Source: Lactiplantibacillus modestisalitolerans
GTDB lineage: Bacteria; Bacillota; Bacilli; Lactobacillales; Lactobacillaceae
Assembly: GCF_005405425.1 (NCBI RefSeq)
Contig: NZ_BJEA01000008.1
Location: forward strand, 118,384-182,383
Length of the DNA: 64,000 nt
Reading direction: 5' to 3'
The notes below the pieces were generated by a model. The model ran no database searches. It was not told where the DNA came from and was given only the letters and a program-made list of their open reading frames with translations. The position numbers and the translations under genes are program-made. Positions 9,257 through 16,397 of the stretch are shown piece by piece. Numbering within the stretch: position 1 is the stretch's first letter; each line of letters starts with the position of its first letter.

Positions 9257-9742
9257 ATGGAAACTTTTGCAGAACGGTTAACGCTGGCAATGCAGCGAGC
9301 CGGCCTCAGTGCCGCGCAGTTGGCGAAACAGACCGGGATTGGACGTTCGTCGATCAGTCAGTGGCTGAGCGAAAAGTACGTGGCGAAGTATGATAAAGTC
9401 GTCACGTTAGCCGCCGCCCTGGACGTCGCGCCTGAATGGTTAATCGGTGCGGCGCCCGAAACGGCGGTGGCGGCCACTTCAACGGCGGCGAAACCGGATG
9501 AGGCGCCCACCGTGGCGACCCCGAACGTGGCAGCAGCCACGAGCGCAACCCCCGAACCAACGAGTGACCCGTTGGCAACAGAATTACAATCCATTTGGAT
9601 AACACTCACGCCGGATGAACGTAAAAAATTAATTAAAAAGGCCGTAAAACTGCGGTCGAAGGACGTTGCGCCAACTTCTAAGAAAAAAAGTAAAAAAAAT
9701 AAGCGCAAAAAAAATGGAAAGGGGAAGAAAAAGCGAAGTTAA
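9257..9742 (+). CDS. XRE-family helix-turn-helix protein with Ala/Pro linker and Lys-rich tail
   Basis: The 161-residue protein has an N-terminal Cro/cI-type HTH (about residues 4-60). The core SAAQLAKQTGIGRSSISQWL is followed by a segment matching the end of such domains (LAAALDVAPEWLIG). An Ala/Thr/Pro-rich linker (about 65-105) and a short charged helical part (LQSIWITLTPDERKKLIKKA) come next. The last 25 residues are almost all Lys, Arg, Ser and Asn. It follows the peptidase by 10 bases and could be co-transcribed. Its targets are unknown. The basic tail could bind nucleic acid nonspecifically; that is inference. Confidence 0.8.
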   Translation: METFAERLTLAMQRAGLSAAQLAKQTGIGRSSISQWLSEKYVAKYDKVVTLAAALDVAPEWLIGAAPETAVAATSTAAKPDEAPTVATPNVAAATSATPEPTSDPLATELQSIWITLTPDERKKLIKKAVKLRSKDVAPTSKKKSKKNKRKKNGKGKKKRS

Positions 9743-9748
9743 TAAATA

Positions 9749-9925
9749 GTGGGGTTAGAAATAACTCCACCCTCAATTCGGTGGTCCACAGCCTTCCAAA
9801 CCTGTGGCCAGAACTAGACGAACCCATCTTTCCCGCTGGGATTGAACTGCAGGTGTGCACTGGCGTTCGTCATCCCTAAGTACGTGCCCCGTCGCCGTGG
9901 AAAAGCGACGGGGTATTTTTTTATT
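9749..9925 (+). ncRNA. Candidate structured RNA downstream of the XRE gene
   Basis: The 177 bases after the XRE gene contain consecutive, well-formed helices and no ORF. A 9-bp hairpin closes on a GAAA tetraloop (9749-9757 with 9762-9770). CCACAG/CTGTGG pairs around a 10-base loop (9786-9807). A long-range GACGAAC/GTTCGTC helix (9817-9823 with 9865-9871) encloses a smaller TGCA hairpin. The last element is a terminator with CCCCGTCGC/GCGACGGGG arms (9887-9914) and a T-run. A housekeeping RNA such as 6S-like RNA is possible, but I could not match a family. It could also be the structured 3' UTR of the preceding gene. Confidence 0.4.
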
Positions 9926-10074
9926 ATTAATAAGCAAAAATATGACAATTGAACGGTAGTATGATCCTGCGTACTTAATTGGTGGGCTGAAAAAAGCTCG
10001 TTTTGCCGGCGAAGACCTAAAATTATGCTAAACTTTGCTTGGAATTAAGCATACTGCGGATGACGAATACTAGA

Positions 10075-10107
10075 AAAAGCGGGCGGCCCTCTCAGGACCG
10101 CCCGCTA
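10075..10107 (-). terminator. Terminator of degV
   Basis: A perfect 11-bp GC-rich hairpin (AGCGGGCGGCC type arms) is followed on the minus strand by a T-run. It lies just past the degV stop codon. Confidence 0.85.
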
Positions 10108-10118
10108 ACTCATTATGT

Positions 10119-11003
10119 TCAGTTTTCTGATTGCGGCTTAACCGGCCACTTTTCCCAGTCCTTAGCCCAAATCAGGCCCATGACACCCTCACCAACGTGG
10201 ACGCCAACGACCGGGCCAATTTCGCCCTCGTCAATCGTCAAGTCGGGGAAGCTGGCCGTTAAATCGGCCGTCCATTCGGCTTGGAGCCGCGGATTATTTC
10301 CGTTTTCAATCGTAACGCGTAGCGGGTAGTCGGCCGCCGCTACTGCGGCCGCCAACTTAGCCTTAATCGATGCGTACGCCCGCCGCATCGTTCGTTCCTT
10401 CTCGATGGCCACGATTTTCCCATCTTCAAAGGTGAGGACCGGTTTGATTCGCAGGAGGTTACCCACCAAGCCCGAGGCGTTAGAAAGGCGCCCCGTGCGG
10501 ACTAAGTGGCTCAAGTTATCAACGACGAAGAAGACTTCGGTCGTCTTCCGAATTTCGGCGAGCTGTTCAAGGACGGCTTCCGGCGTGTAACCGGCCGCTA
10601 CCAATTTTGCGGCCAGTAGAACCATGTAGGCTTCACCGGCCGCCGTGATTTTAGAATCAAACGGGTAGACCTTAATGTTGGTCACGTTGGGTAAGTAGCT
10701 CTCTAGATTCGTAATGAAGCTTGTGATCCCGGAAGATAGGTGGATACTGATCACCGAATCATAGCCTTCCTCAGCAAGTTGATCGTACATGGTCTGCATC
10801 TGCCCCAGTGTGATCTGGGTGGTGGTTGGTAATTCGGGGGCGGTCCGCATCCGTTCATAAAATTCTTTGGAAGTAATTTCGACGTTTTCTAAGTAAGTCT
10901 GTTGGCCAAAGATAACAGTAATTGGCACAACGTGAATGTTATATTTTTGAATGTCAGCGGCTGATAAGTAGCTGGCACTATCCGTAACGATTGCGGTTTT
11001 CAT
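10119..11003 (-). CDS. DegV family fatty-acid-binding protein (FakB-like)
   Basis: DegV proteins bind a fatty acid and present it to the kinase FakA for incorporation into phospholipid. The 294-residue protein shows the N-terminal TDSASYLSAADIQKYNI motif. Also present are the family boxes TTTQITLGQ (about 62), SIHLSSGITSF (about 86), DSKITAAGEA (about 115), NLSHLVRTGRLSNA (about 160) and a C-terminal GPVVGVHVGEGVMGL. All of these are expected for the family. It is transcribed alone on the minus strand, with AAAGGAC as ribosome site and its own terminator. The ligand cannot be read from the sequence. Confidence 0.92.
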   Translation of the reverse strand: MKTAIVTDSASYLSAADIQKYNIHVVPITVIFGQQTYLENVEITSKEFYERMRTAPELPTTTQITLGQMQTMYDQLAEEGYDSVISIHLSSGITSFITNLESYLPNVTNIKVYPFDSKITAAGEAYMVLLAAKLVAAGYTPEAVLEQLAEIRKTTEVFFVVDNLSHLVRTGRLSNASGLVGNLLRIKPVLTFEDGKIVAIEKERTMRRAYASIKAKLAAAVAAADYPLRVTIENGNNPRLQAEWTADLTASFPDLTIDEGEIGPVVGVHVGEGVMGLIWAKDWEKWPVKPQSEN

Positions 11004-11151
11004 AAATTAGTCCTTTTCTATGAGGTATTGGGAGGTCCTTACAAGTAAGTACCACCAGTCTTCAAAGTCGGCCCTGATCCGCTTAAATTGGGGACCAGAA
11101 TTAAGTAGTATTATAACGCTACTCACCCGCGGACGCTAGCGGCACTCCTGC

Positions 11152-11180
11152 TTGTCAGGGTGACCTAAAACCGGCATAAT
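11152..11180 (+). promoter_or_regulatory. Promoter of the GNAT gene
   Basis: TTGTCA (11152-11157), a 17-bp spacer and CATAAT (11175-11180) lie 40 bases upstream of the acetyltransferase start codon. Confidence 0.55.
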
Positions 11181-11220
11181 AGACCACAACGTTTAGTCGT
11201 GTGAAAGGGGGAGGTGCCCA

Positions 11221-11688
11221 ATGACGACGGCACTTGCAATTCGACCAGCCACGCCAGCCGACCAGGCCGCGCTGGCAGCAATTTATCTTACTGACCGGCA
11301 ACAGGACTTTCCGTGGGTGGCGAACCCGCAACTCGCGGACTTTGAGCGCGATAGTCGCGGCGAATTTGTGTTAGTCGCCTGGCTAGATGGTCAGCGCGTG
11401 GGGTTTTGTTCCTTTTATCAACTTGCAAACTTTATTCACCTGCTCTTCGTGGATCCGGGCTACCGCCACTTGCAGGTCGGGGCGCGCTTACTCGAAGAAG
11501 TTCGTCAGTACGCAACGGCGCCGATTACGCTTAAATGTGTGATGGCTAACGAAGCGGCCCTACGGTTTTACGCGCAAGTCGGCTTTCAAATCGTTGCCGC
11601 GGACCGCGACGCATTCCCGCCGAACTACACGTTGAAGGATACCCAGCGCGCCCAGTATGGCCGGATTACCAACCGGGAGCGTTTCTAA
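11221..11688 (+). CDS. GNAT family N-acetyltransferase
   Basis: The 155-residue protein has a single GNAT domain: IRPATPADQAALAAIY at the start, IHLLFVDPGYRHLQVGARLL as the acetyl-CoA-binding motif A (about 77-97), and NEAALRFYAQVGFQ (about 109-122) as motif B. It should transfer an acetyl group from acetyl-CoA to an amine, but the substrate is unknown. The start at 11221 has GGGGGAGG upstream. The next functional element is a T-box leader with its own promoter, so it is probably monocistronic. Confidence 0.85.
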   Translation: MTTALAIRPATPADQAALAAIYLTDRQQDFPWVANPQLADFERDSRGEFVLVAWLDGQRVGFCSFYQLANFIHLLFVDPGYRHLQVGARLLEEVRQYATAPITLKCVMANEAALRFYAQVGFQIVAADRDAFPPNYTLKDTQRAQYGRITNRERF

Positions 11689-11707
11689 TTTATTTTTAAT
11701 TTAGGGG

Positions 11708-11736
11708 TTGACTTTCCCGAAAACCGGGCTTAAACT
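11708..11736 (+). promoter_or_regulatory. Promoter of the T-box leader
   Basis: TTGACT (11708-11713), a 17-bp spacer and TAAACT (11731-11736) place the transcription start a few bases upstream of the T-box stem I. Confidence 0.65.
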
Positions 11737-11742
11737 CATACC

Positions 11743-12034
11743 ATTAATTAAATTTAGATTAAAAACTGTGATGAGGAACGGTACTGAACTGGTTAGTCAG
11801 CGAGCTGCGGATTGGTGTGAGGCAGTCACGACCAGGCGGTACGGATCACCTTGGAGTCGCGTCCCGAAAGTAATTGGAGAAGGCGCTGGCTGGTACCCAT
11901 TAGCGTACCCCCGTATCGCCAAATGGCCGTACGGATGAAGGTGCTGATCGCGAGGTTGGCATAAATAAAGGTGGTACCCCGTTCACAACGTCCTTTAATT
12001 AACTCTTTGGAGCTAATTAGAGGGCGTTTTTAGT
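11743..12034 (+). promoter_or_regulatory. T-box riboswitch (tRNA-sensing leader), probably isoleucine-type
   Basis: The leader contains the standard elements in order. First comes the stem I base GATGAGGAACGGTAC. The distal AG-bulge segment AGCGAGCTGCGG follows, with GGTGTGAGGCAG beyond it. The specifier region is GGATCACCTTGGAG, and the conserved T-box AAGGTGGTACCCCG (about 11970-11983) pairs with the uncharged tRNA end. The terminator stem (11986-12030: ACGTCCTTTAATTA with its complement, then TTTTT) overlaps the antiterminator. By position relative to CCTTGGAG, the specifier reads ATC (Ile); this call is tentative. The leader now precedes only a 35-codon ORF and a hydratase-like gene. Confidence 0.9.
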
Positions 12035-12054
12035 TTAAATTAAAGGTGGTGAGG

Positions 12055-12162
12055 ATGATGGAATCGGACATTCGCGTGGCTAGTTACCAACTAACGTGGG
12101 CAACGGTAGCTAGCCACCAGGTAAACCGGGGACTGGGCATCCTCGAAGCACACATACGCTAA
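12055..12162 (+). CDS. 35-residue ORF directly under T-box control (possibly a gene remnant)
   Basis: An ATG at 12055 (a second at 12058) sits behind AAAGGTGGTGAGG, 21 bases after the T-box terminator. This is exactly where the regulated gene should start. It codes for 35 residues beginning MMESDIRVASYQLTWA. I recognise no domain. Ile is present but not enriched enough to mark a leader peptide. It may be the 5' remnant of a lost amino-acid gene or a real small protein. Confidence 0.45.
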   Translation: MMESDIRVASYQLTWATVASHQVNRGLGILEAHIR

Positions 12163-12274
12163 CCGGGCTTGCGGTTACACATATTTTTTATCGAAACTGA
12201 ACACATAATTTTTTCAAAACAACCGCAGTAACGCTCCCGGACACATAGTTTTTGAAGTACATTCTCAACACATA
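12150..12274 (+). repeat. Five spaced direct repeats ACACATA
   Basis: ACACATA occurs at 12150, 12177, 12201, 12241 and 12268. Three of the copies are followed by a run of five or six T residues. Spacings are 27, 24, 40 and 27 bases. The last copy abuts the ribosome site of the hydratase gene. They may be operator half-sites or the remains of a degenerate tandem repeat. Confidence 0.6.
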
Positions 12275-12288
12275 TGGAGGTAAGCTTT

Positions 12289-13089
12289 ATGACAATGACA
12301 ACTACTACCACCGAAACCGGCTTCGCACAACGCTTATTTGACGCTTATCAAACGCACCAACCGCTCCAGATGGCCGACTTTACGGCCGCTGTTAGCGATG
12401 AGGATGCGGCCTACCGGGTGCAAACCCAACTGACCGTGTTTAAGGACCAGCCGGTGGGCGGCTACAAGGTCTCGTTAACGAGTGCAACCACGCAGCAAAT
12501 GTTCGATACTGACGCACCGCTCTACGGCGCGCAGGTCGCTGACCACTTCTTGGCGGCCCCGGCAAAGGTTCGGCGGGGTCAATTGATGGAGCCACTCGTC
12601 GAAGTCGAGTTGGTGTTTAAGGCGAAGGAAGATTTGGCCGCTAGCGATAGTTTAACCGATTTATGGCACAAAACGACCGTAGCGCCGGGCTTAGAGGTGC
12701 CGGACTCCCGCTTTGCGGACTGGTTCCCTGATTTACCAAAGAATTTAGTCGTGGCGGATGCCGCGGTTGGGGGCCTGGTCGTTTACGGTACCGAACGGGA
12801 TACGGACCAAGTCTTTGAGACCGTTGACGCCGTGGCAACGCCGAAGTGCAGTTTAGAACATGCCGGTAAGACAGTTAAAACCGGCCAAGCGAGTGAAGTT
12901 TTGGGTAACCCGTTAAACTCGTTGCACTGGTTAGTTGCTAAATTGGCGGCGCAGGGCCGAACGTTAACGGCGGGGCAACGGGTCTCGTCGGGGACCTTTG
13001 TGTTACCACCGCACTTAACGGCCGGACACTGGCAGGCAAACTTTGATCAAGGATTAGGCAGTGTCGCATTGGAGGTCAGTGCGGACTAA
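12289..13089 (+). CDS. 2-keto-4-pentenoate hydratase / FAH-superfamily protein
   Basis: The 266-residue protein resembles MhpD-type 2-oxopent-4-enoate hydratases of the fumarylacetoacetase superfamily. Visible family features are GGYKVSLTSATTQQMF (about 53-68), the metal-binding acidic pair in MEPLVEVELVF (about 99-109), and DAAVGGLVVYG with a C-terminal GSVALEV. The start is ATG 12289 behind GGAGG; the upstream in-frame ATG at 12274 overlaps the ribosome site. No other aromatic meta-cleavage genes are nearby, so the physiological substrate is open. No separate promoter is evident, so it may be expressed by read-through of the T-box. Confidence 0.75.
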   Translation: MTMTTTTTETGFAQRLFDAYQTHQPLQMADFTAAVSDEDAAYRVQTQLTVFKDQPVGGYKVSLTSATTQQMFDTDAPLYGAQVADHFLAAPAKVRRGQLMEPLVEVELVFKAKEDLAASDSLTDLWHKTTVAPGLEVPDSRFADWFPDLPKNLVVADAAVGGLVVYGTERDTDQVFETVDAVATPKCSLEHAGKTVKTGQASEVLGNPLNSLHWLVAKLAAQGRTLTAGQRVSSGTFVLPPHLTAGHWQANFDQGLGSVALEVSAD

Positions 13090-13101
13090 CCGCGCTAAAT
13101 A

Positions 13102-13148
13102 TTTAGGATAATTGGGACCGCGTTGGCAAGCTGCTGACGCGGTCTTTT
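13102..13148 (+). terminator. Terminator after the hydratase gene (left copy of a 43-bp direct repeat)
   Basis: GACCGCGT/ACGCGGTC arms (13116-13144) are followed by TTTT. The 43 bases from 13102 to 13144 recur at 15561-15603 with one mismatch. The two copies bracket the first LPXTG-regulator cassette. Confidence 0.8.
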
Positions 13149-13526
13149 ATATTATTTTTATAATAAATAATAAATTATTTAATGTGGAAGGCAAAAAGCG
13201 CCAAGCTGTGACACCGCTTTCAGCTATAATAAGTGTATTGCTGACTGAAGGTACCGGACCAATCAATGGGGTATTCGCCGAAAGTTAAGCAGCTACTTGA
13301 TAGGTGATTTTTATCTGAATTGTTTGGTGGTGAAGGGGATTATAAAGCGTGAGCTAAGCACTTTTACCGGAGACCACTAATGAGCATTCGGAAATTGTCT
13401 AATTAAGGTTGAGAAATTCGGCTTAGAAATAATGCATAGTTAATCTATGTCATTAGTATAGTAACAAAGCTGAAGGTATTCGGGGAACGTTACATAATTA
13501 AGCACATTATTTAGGAGGAAGAATTA

Positions 13527-14378
13527 ATGAAAAGAATTTCAGTAATCAAGCATTCCAAGAAGCTCGCATACACAAGTTTAGCCGCCGTTGCTTTGATGGG
13601 CGTTGGGGTTGGCGCAACCACAGCGGTTACGTCAGTTGCTTCCCCGGTAACAGCTAGCGCGGCAACCACTAGTCAGGCTCCAGAAAAACAATATAGTGTA
13701 GCTGTAGATTATGATATTTATGACAATAATGATAATTATGTAAAATCGGGATATACTGCTCCGGTCACGTTTACTGCACGAGTTGGAGAACAGGTCTGGA
13801 TTAAAGCTCCAACGATGACAGGATATAAGGCAAATAATGATACTATCTTAGCTATGGTAAGTCCGATAACTGGGGAAGCTTTTCTTGTAAATGGTGGGGT
13901 TATTTATACTCCGGTTGCTGGTTCTTCCTCCAGTAGTTCAAGTTCTTCGTCTAGCTCGCAATCAAGTAGTCAGTCTAGTTCATCATCGAAGACGCCAACG
14001 CAATCATCTTCTTCGACAGGAACTAAGACCCCGGCTAAGCAAAACTCATCGAGTTCAACCCAGCCAACGAAGGCTAATAGTTCTTCCAGTGTAGCTTCTA
14101 GTCAACAGAGCTCAAGTAAACAAAATGCACTTGTAGGCAATGGTAGTAATACAAGTTCTAATAATACATCAATGGCGGGAGATTCCTCGCAGGCAGCACA
14201 AACAGCGACTACGACTGCCGCAACCACCAGTTCTTCAAGTAAAACGGCCGCTAAGTATGTCACTGGCGACACCTTGCCACAAACCGGCGAAACGCATCAA
14301 GGCTACTTAGCCGTATTGGGCGCGTTTCTACTGGGAATGCTTGGCTTAACCAAGGTTAGTCGTAAGCACCGCGCTTAA
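13527..14378 (+). CDS. LPXTG cell-wall-anchored surface protein (Ser-rich, short)
   Basis: The 283-residue surface protein has an N-terminal signal peptide of about 46 residues ending near ASAATT. A single small domain (about 50-130) contains KAPTMTGYKANNDT, the same module seen in the neighbouring larger LPXTG protein. A long Ser/Thr/Gln stalk (about 135-240) follows. The sorting signal is LPQTGE, a hydrophobic segment and the basic tail SRKHRA. Sortase should link it to peptidoglycan. The start is ATG 13527 behind GGAGGAAG. From the TGDTLPQTGE region onward the protein is identical to that of 16398-18749, and the DNA nearly so, indicating recent duplication or gene conversion. A terminator and a WYL regulator gene follow. 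Confidence 0.9.
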   Translation: MKRISVIKHSKKLAYTSLAAVALMGVGVGATTAVTSVASPVTASAATTSQAPEKQYSVAVDYDIYDNNDNYVKSGYTAPVTFTARVGEQVWIKAPTMTGYKANNDTILAMVSPITGEAFLVNGGVIYTPVAGSSSSSSSSSSSSQSSSQSSSSSKTPTQSSSSTGTKTPAKQNSSSSTQPTKANSSSSVASSQQSSSKQNALVGNGSNTSSNNTSMAGDSSQAAQTATTTAATTSSSSKTAAKYVTGDTLPQTGETHQGYLAVLGAFLLGMLGLTKVSRKHRA

Positions 14379-14392
14379 AAATAAAATTTCCG

Positions 14393-14426
14393 AACGTTCG
14401 TTAGCTCGCGCTAATGGGCGTTTTTT
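14393..14426 (+). terminator. Terminator of the first LPXTG gene
   Basis: A 13-bp stem with three wobble pairs around a TCGC loop is followed by six T residues. The corresponding hairpin follows the second LPXTG gene at 18763-18796. Confidence 0.8.
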
Positions 14427-14441
14427 GTTTTACGTGAATCA
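14426..14441 (+). other. Degenerate parS-like site
   Basis: The 16-mer TGTTTTACGTGAATCA matches the ParB site TGTTTCACGTGAAACA at 14 of 16 positions. It lies at the place equivalent to the perfect parS after the second LPXTG gene, so it is probably a decayed copy. Confidence 0.45.
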
Positions 14442-14543
14442 AGGGTTGAGACTATTCACTTCAATGAATCTTTAGTATGATAATCGTGATTGTATTTAGT
14501 TAAAATAATTAAACGTAACAAGCGTTGGTAAGAGGGGGACCAG

Positions 14544-15516
14544 ATGCAAAGTAATAGTCGAATTGCGGAACTACTCGTGCAGTTAATGAGTGGGCAGCAC
14601 GTTGAAGTAACAAAGGTATTGGAAAAGTACGGCATCAGTAAGCGCACTTATCAGCGTGATTTCGCGTTTATTCGCGATGCGCTATTGGAAAATAATGCGG
14701 GCGAATTGTGCGAACACGCCGGTTGTTACTGGCTTAAGCAAACTGATGTGCAGGCCAATTATCAAAAGGCACTGATAATGAGTCATGTGTTATTAGGGAG
14801 TCGAGCACTAACGGTTGATGAGTTGAAAGCAACTTTAGACTACCTCGCACAGGGACTACCAGCGAAGGACCAAAGTGAGTTACGCCGGAGTTTGCGGGCA
14901 GCTAAGGGGAGCTACGTGCCGCTGTCGCAACCCCAACCACTCTTGAAACGGTTATCTCAAATGACACAGCTAATTGCGGGAAATCAACGGGTGACCTTTA
15001 CATATGACGGTAGTGCCGAAGACGACCGCAAACCGCAAACCGCAAACCGCAAACCGCAAACCGCAAACCCATCATGCCCAACCAGTGGCGATATTTTTTG
15101 AGCGGCATTACTTTTACGTTGCAATGTTAAGTGCGGAATATGACGGCTACTGGTTGTACCGTTTGGATCGGATTATTAAGCTTATTAAACACAGTCCGGG
15201 GAAGCGCTTGGACGCTGCACACCGGTTCTCTTTACAGGATCACCGGCAACACACTTATCTACTAGATTCAGGTTCGCTAGTGCCGATGCAATTTATTTAT
15301 CGCAATGCATTGCAACCAGTTTTGGATCAGTTTCCAACGGCCCGCGTATTAGCAACCTTACCTGATGGGAGTTATAAAATTGAAGCTTATGTTAAAGCGG
15401 ACGGGGCAATTCTCTGGCTAATGGGTCAGGGGGCCCGTGTTGAAGTCTTATCACCACTTTCCTTGAAAAAAAGACTGGCTACCGAACTGAGAACGGCCTT
15501 GCAACAGTATCAGTAA
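14544..15516 (+). pseudogene. WYL-domain transcriptional regulator, frameshifted at a heptamer repeat (OFF phase?)
   Basis: Frame 14544-15101 encodes the N-terminal HTH half (185 residues; SKRTYQRDFAFIRDAL is the recognition region). An overlapping frame continues to 15516 with the WYL half (HHAQPVAIFFERHYFY, YWLYRLDRI). The intact paralogue at 18909-19853 joins these in one frame. The break is at six tandem CCGCAAA copies (15026-15067). Losing one 7-bp unit would restore the full frame through THHAQP, so this may be a reversible phase switch rather than a dead gene. The gene lies just downstream of an LPXTG gene and probably controls surface-protein expression; that role is inferred from position. 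Confidence 0.85.
15026..15067 (+). repeat. Six tandem copies of CCGCAAA inside a regulator gene
   Basis: Six perfect heptamers are followed by CCC. The intact paralogue has one CCGCAAA at the same place (about 19398-19404), so the unit expanded in this copy. Seven is not a multiple of three, so each gain or loss changes the reading frame. Five copies, or two or eight, give an uninterrupted regulator. Confidence 0.95.
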
Positions 15517-15560
15517 TAAGATGAATTACTGGTATTTATTGTAATGGAACTAGGGGCGGT

Positions 15561-15609
15561 TTTAGGATAATTGGGACCGCGTTGGCAAGTTGCTGACGCG
15601 GTCCTTTTT
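15561..15609 (+). terminator. Terminator after the WYL regulator (right copy of the 43-bp direct repeat)
   Basis: The GGACCGCGT/ACGCGGTCC hairpin (15574-15604) is followed by TTTTT. The 43 bases 15561-15603 repeat 13102-13144 with one mismatch. Downstream similarity continues weakly (GACACCGCT..CAGCTAT). Confidence 0.85.
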
Positions 15610-15713
15610 AGCATAAAAATTTTTAAAAATAATCTTAATAATAGTTATTAAATGACAAATTATGACACCGCTACCAGCTATGATGAAATCATTACCGAAT
15701 GGGAGGCGATGGA

Positions 15714-16346
15714 ATGATTAGTTCAGCGACTTACCAAGCTTTGAAAGGTAAGTATGGTAAGTTTTCGAGCTGGGCGTTATGGAACGTGACGGATCCAACC
15801 CAGGTCATTCATAAGCGGGATTGTGGACTCGGAAAACTTGCAGAACGGTTGGAAGACGCGGATTATCGGCAAGCCCATTTGTCAGACCGGGGGATTTTAT
15901 TAGGTCTAAATTGGGCCAGTCGGGGGAATGCTGACGGCGCCAACTGGGAGAATTTTCACGATACGTCGGCTAAGAGTCGCGATTATAATACGGTGCGGAT
16001 GATTATGAATACCCCGTTTGAGGGGTGCTATATCACGGATATCATTAAAGATTTCCCTGAATCTGACGCACAGAAGGTCTTAAAGGAGATTAAATTAGCT
16101 AAAAACGCAACTCGGTGGGAACAAAGTTTGGCTAGTTTACAAACTGAGTTTGATTTGATTCAGCCGCAATATGTTCTTTTGTTTGGGCAGGGGGCGCAAA
16201 CATTGTACGAGGAAATGGTTGCGACTAATCAGTTGAACGTTGGTGCGGTTCAAGTGATCACTTTACCACACTGGTCGGCACAAACGGTCAGCAAAGTGGA
16301 ATTTCTAGCCGAGGCGGATAAGCTACGGCAATTAAAAGTAGATTAG
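15714..16346 (+). CDS. Uracil-DNA-glycosylase-like hypothetical protein
   Basis: I recognise no close family. The 210-residue product starts at ATG 15714 behind GGGAGG; an ATG at 15699 overlaps that site. Several segments sit in the order seen in the uracil-DNA glycosylase fold: ILLGLNWASRG (about 61-71, like GLNPG motifs), GCYITDIIKDF (about 104-114), VLLFGQGAQTLYEE (about 162-175) and LPHWS (about 192-196, in the place of an HPS motif). The active-site residues are not clear enough to claim the activity. There are no membrane segments. It lies between the two LPXTG-regulator cassettes, with its own upstream TGACACCGCT..CTATGAT promoter-like stretch. Confidence 0.6.
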   Translation: MISSATYQALKGKYGKFSSWALWNVTDPTQVIHKRDCGLGKLAERLEDADYRQAHLSDRGILLGLNWASRGNADGANWENFHDTSAKSRDYNTVRMIMNTPFEGCYITDIIKDFPESDAQKVLKEIKLAKNATRWEQSLASLQTEFDLIQPQYVLLFGQGAQTLYEEMVATNQLNVGAVQVITLPHWSAQTVSKVEFLAEADKLRQLKVD

Positions 16347-16397
16347 GGTAGTTAGAAAAATAGTTACATAAATGTAGTACTTTAGGAGGATTTCAGG

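Noticed and set aside
11708..11938. A 76-codon frame inside the T-box leader
   Set aside because: It overlaps the promoter and stem I of a riboswitch and has no ribosome site or domain.
15004..15516. Treating the second half of the first WYL gene as a separate gene
   Set aside because: It has no ribosome site and lacks the HTH; the intact paralogue shows both halves belong to one protein.
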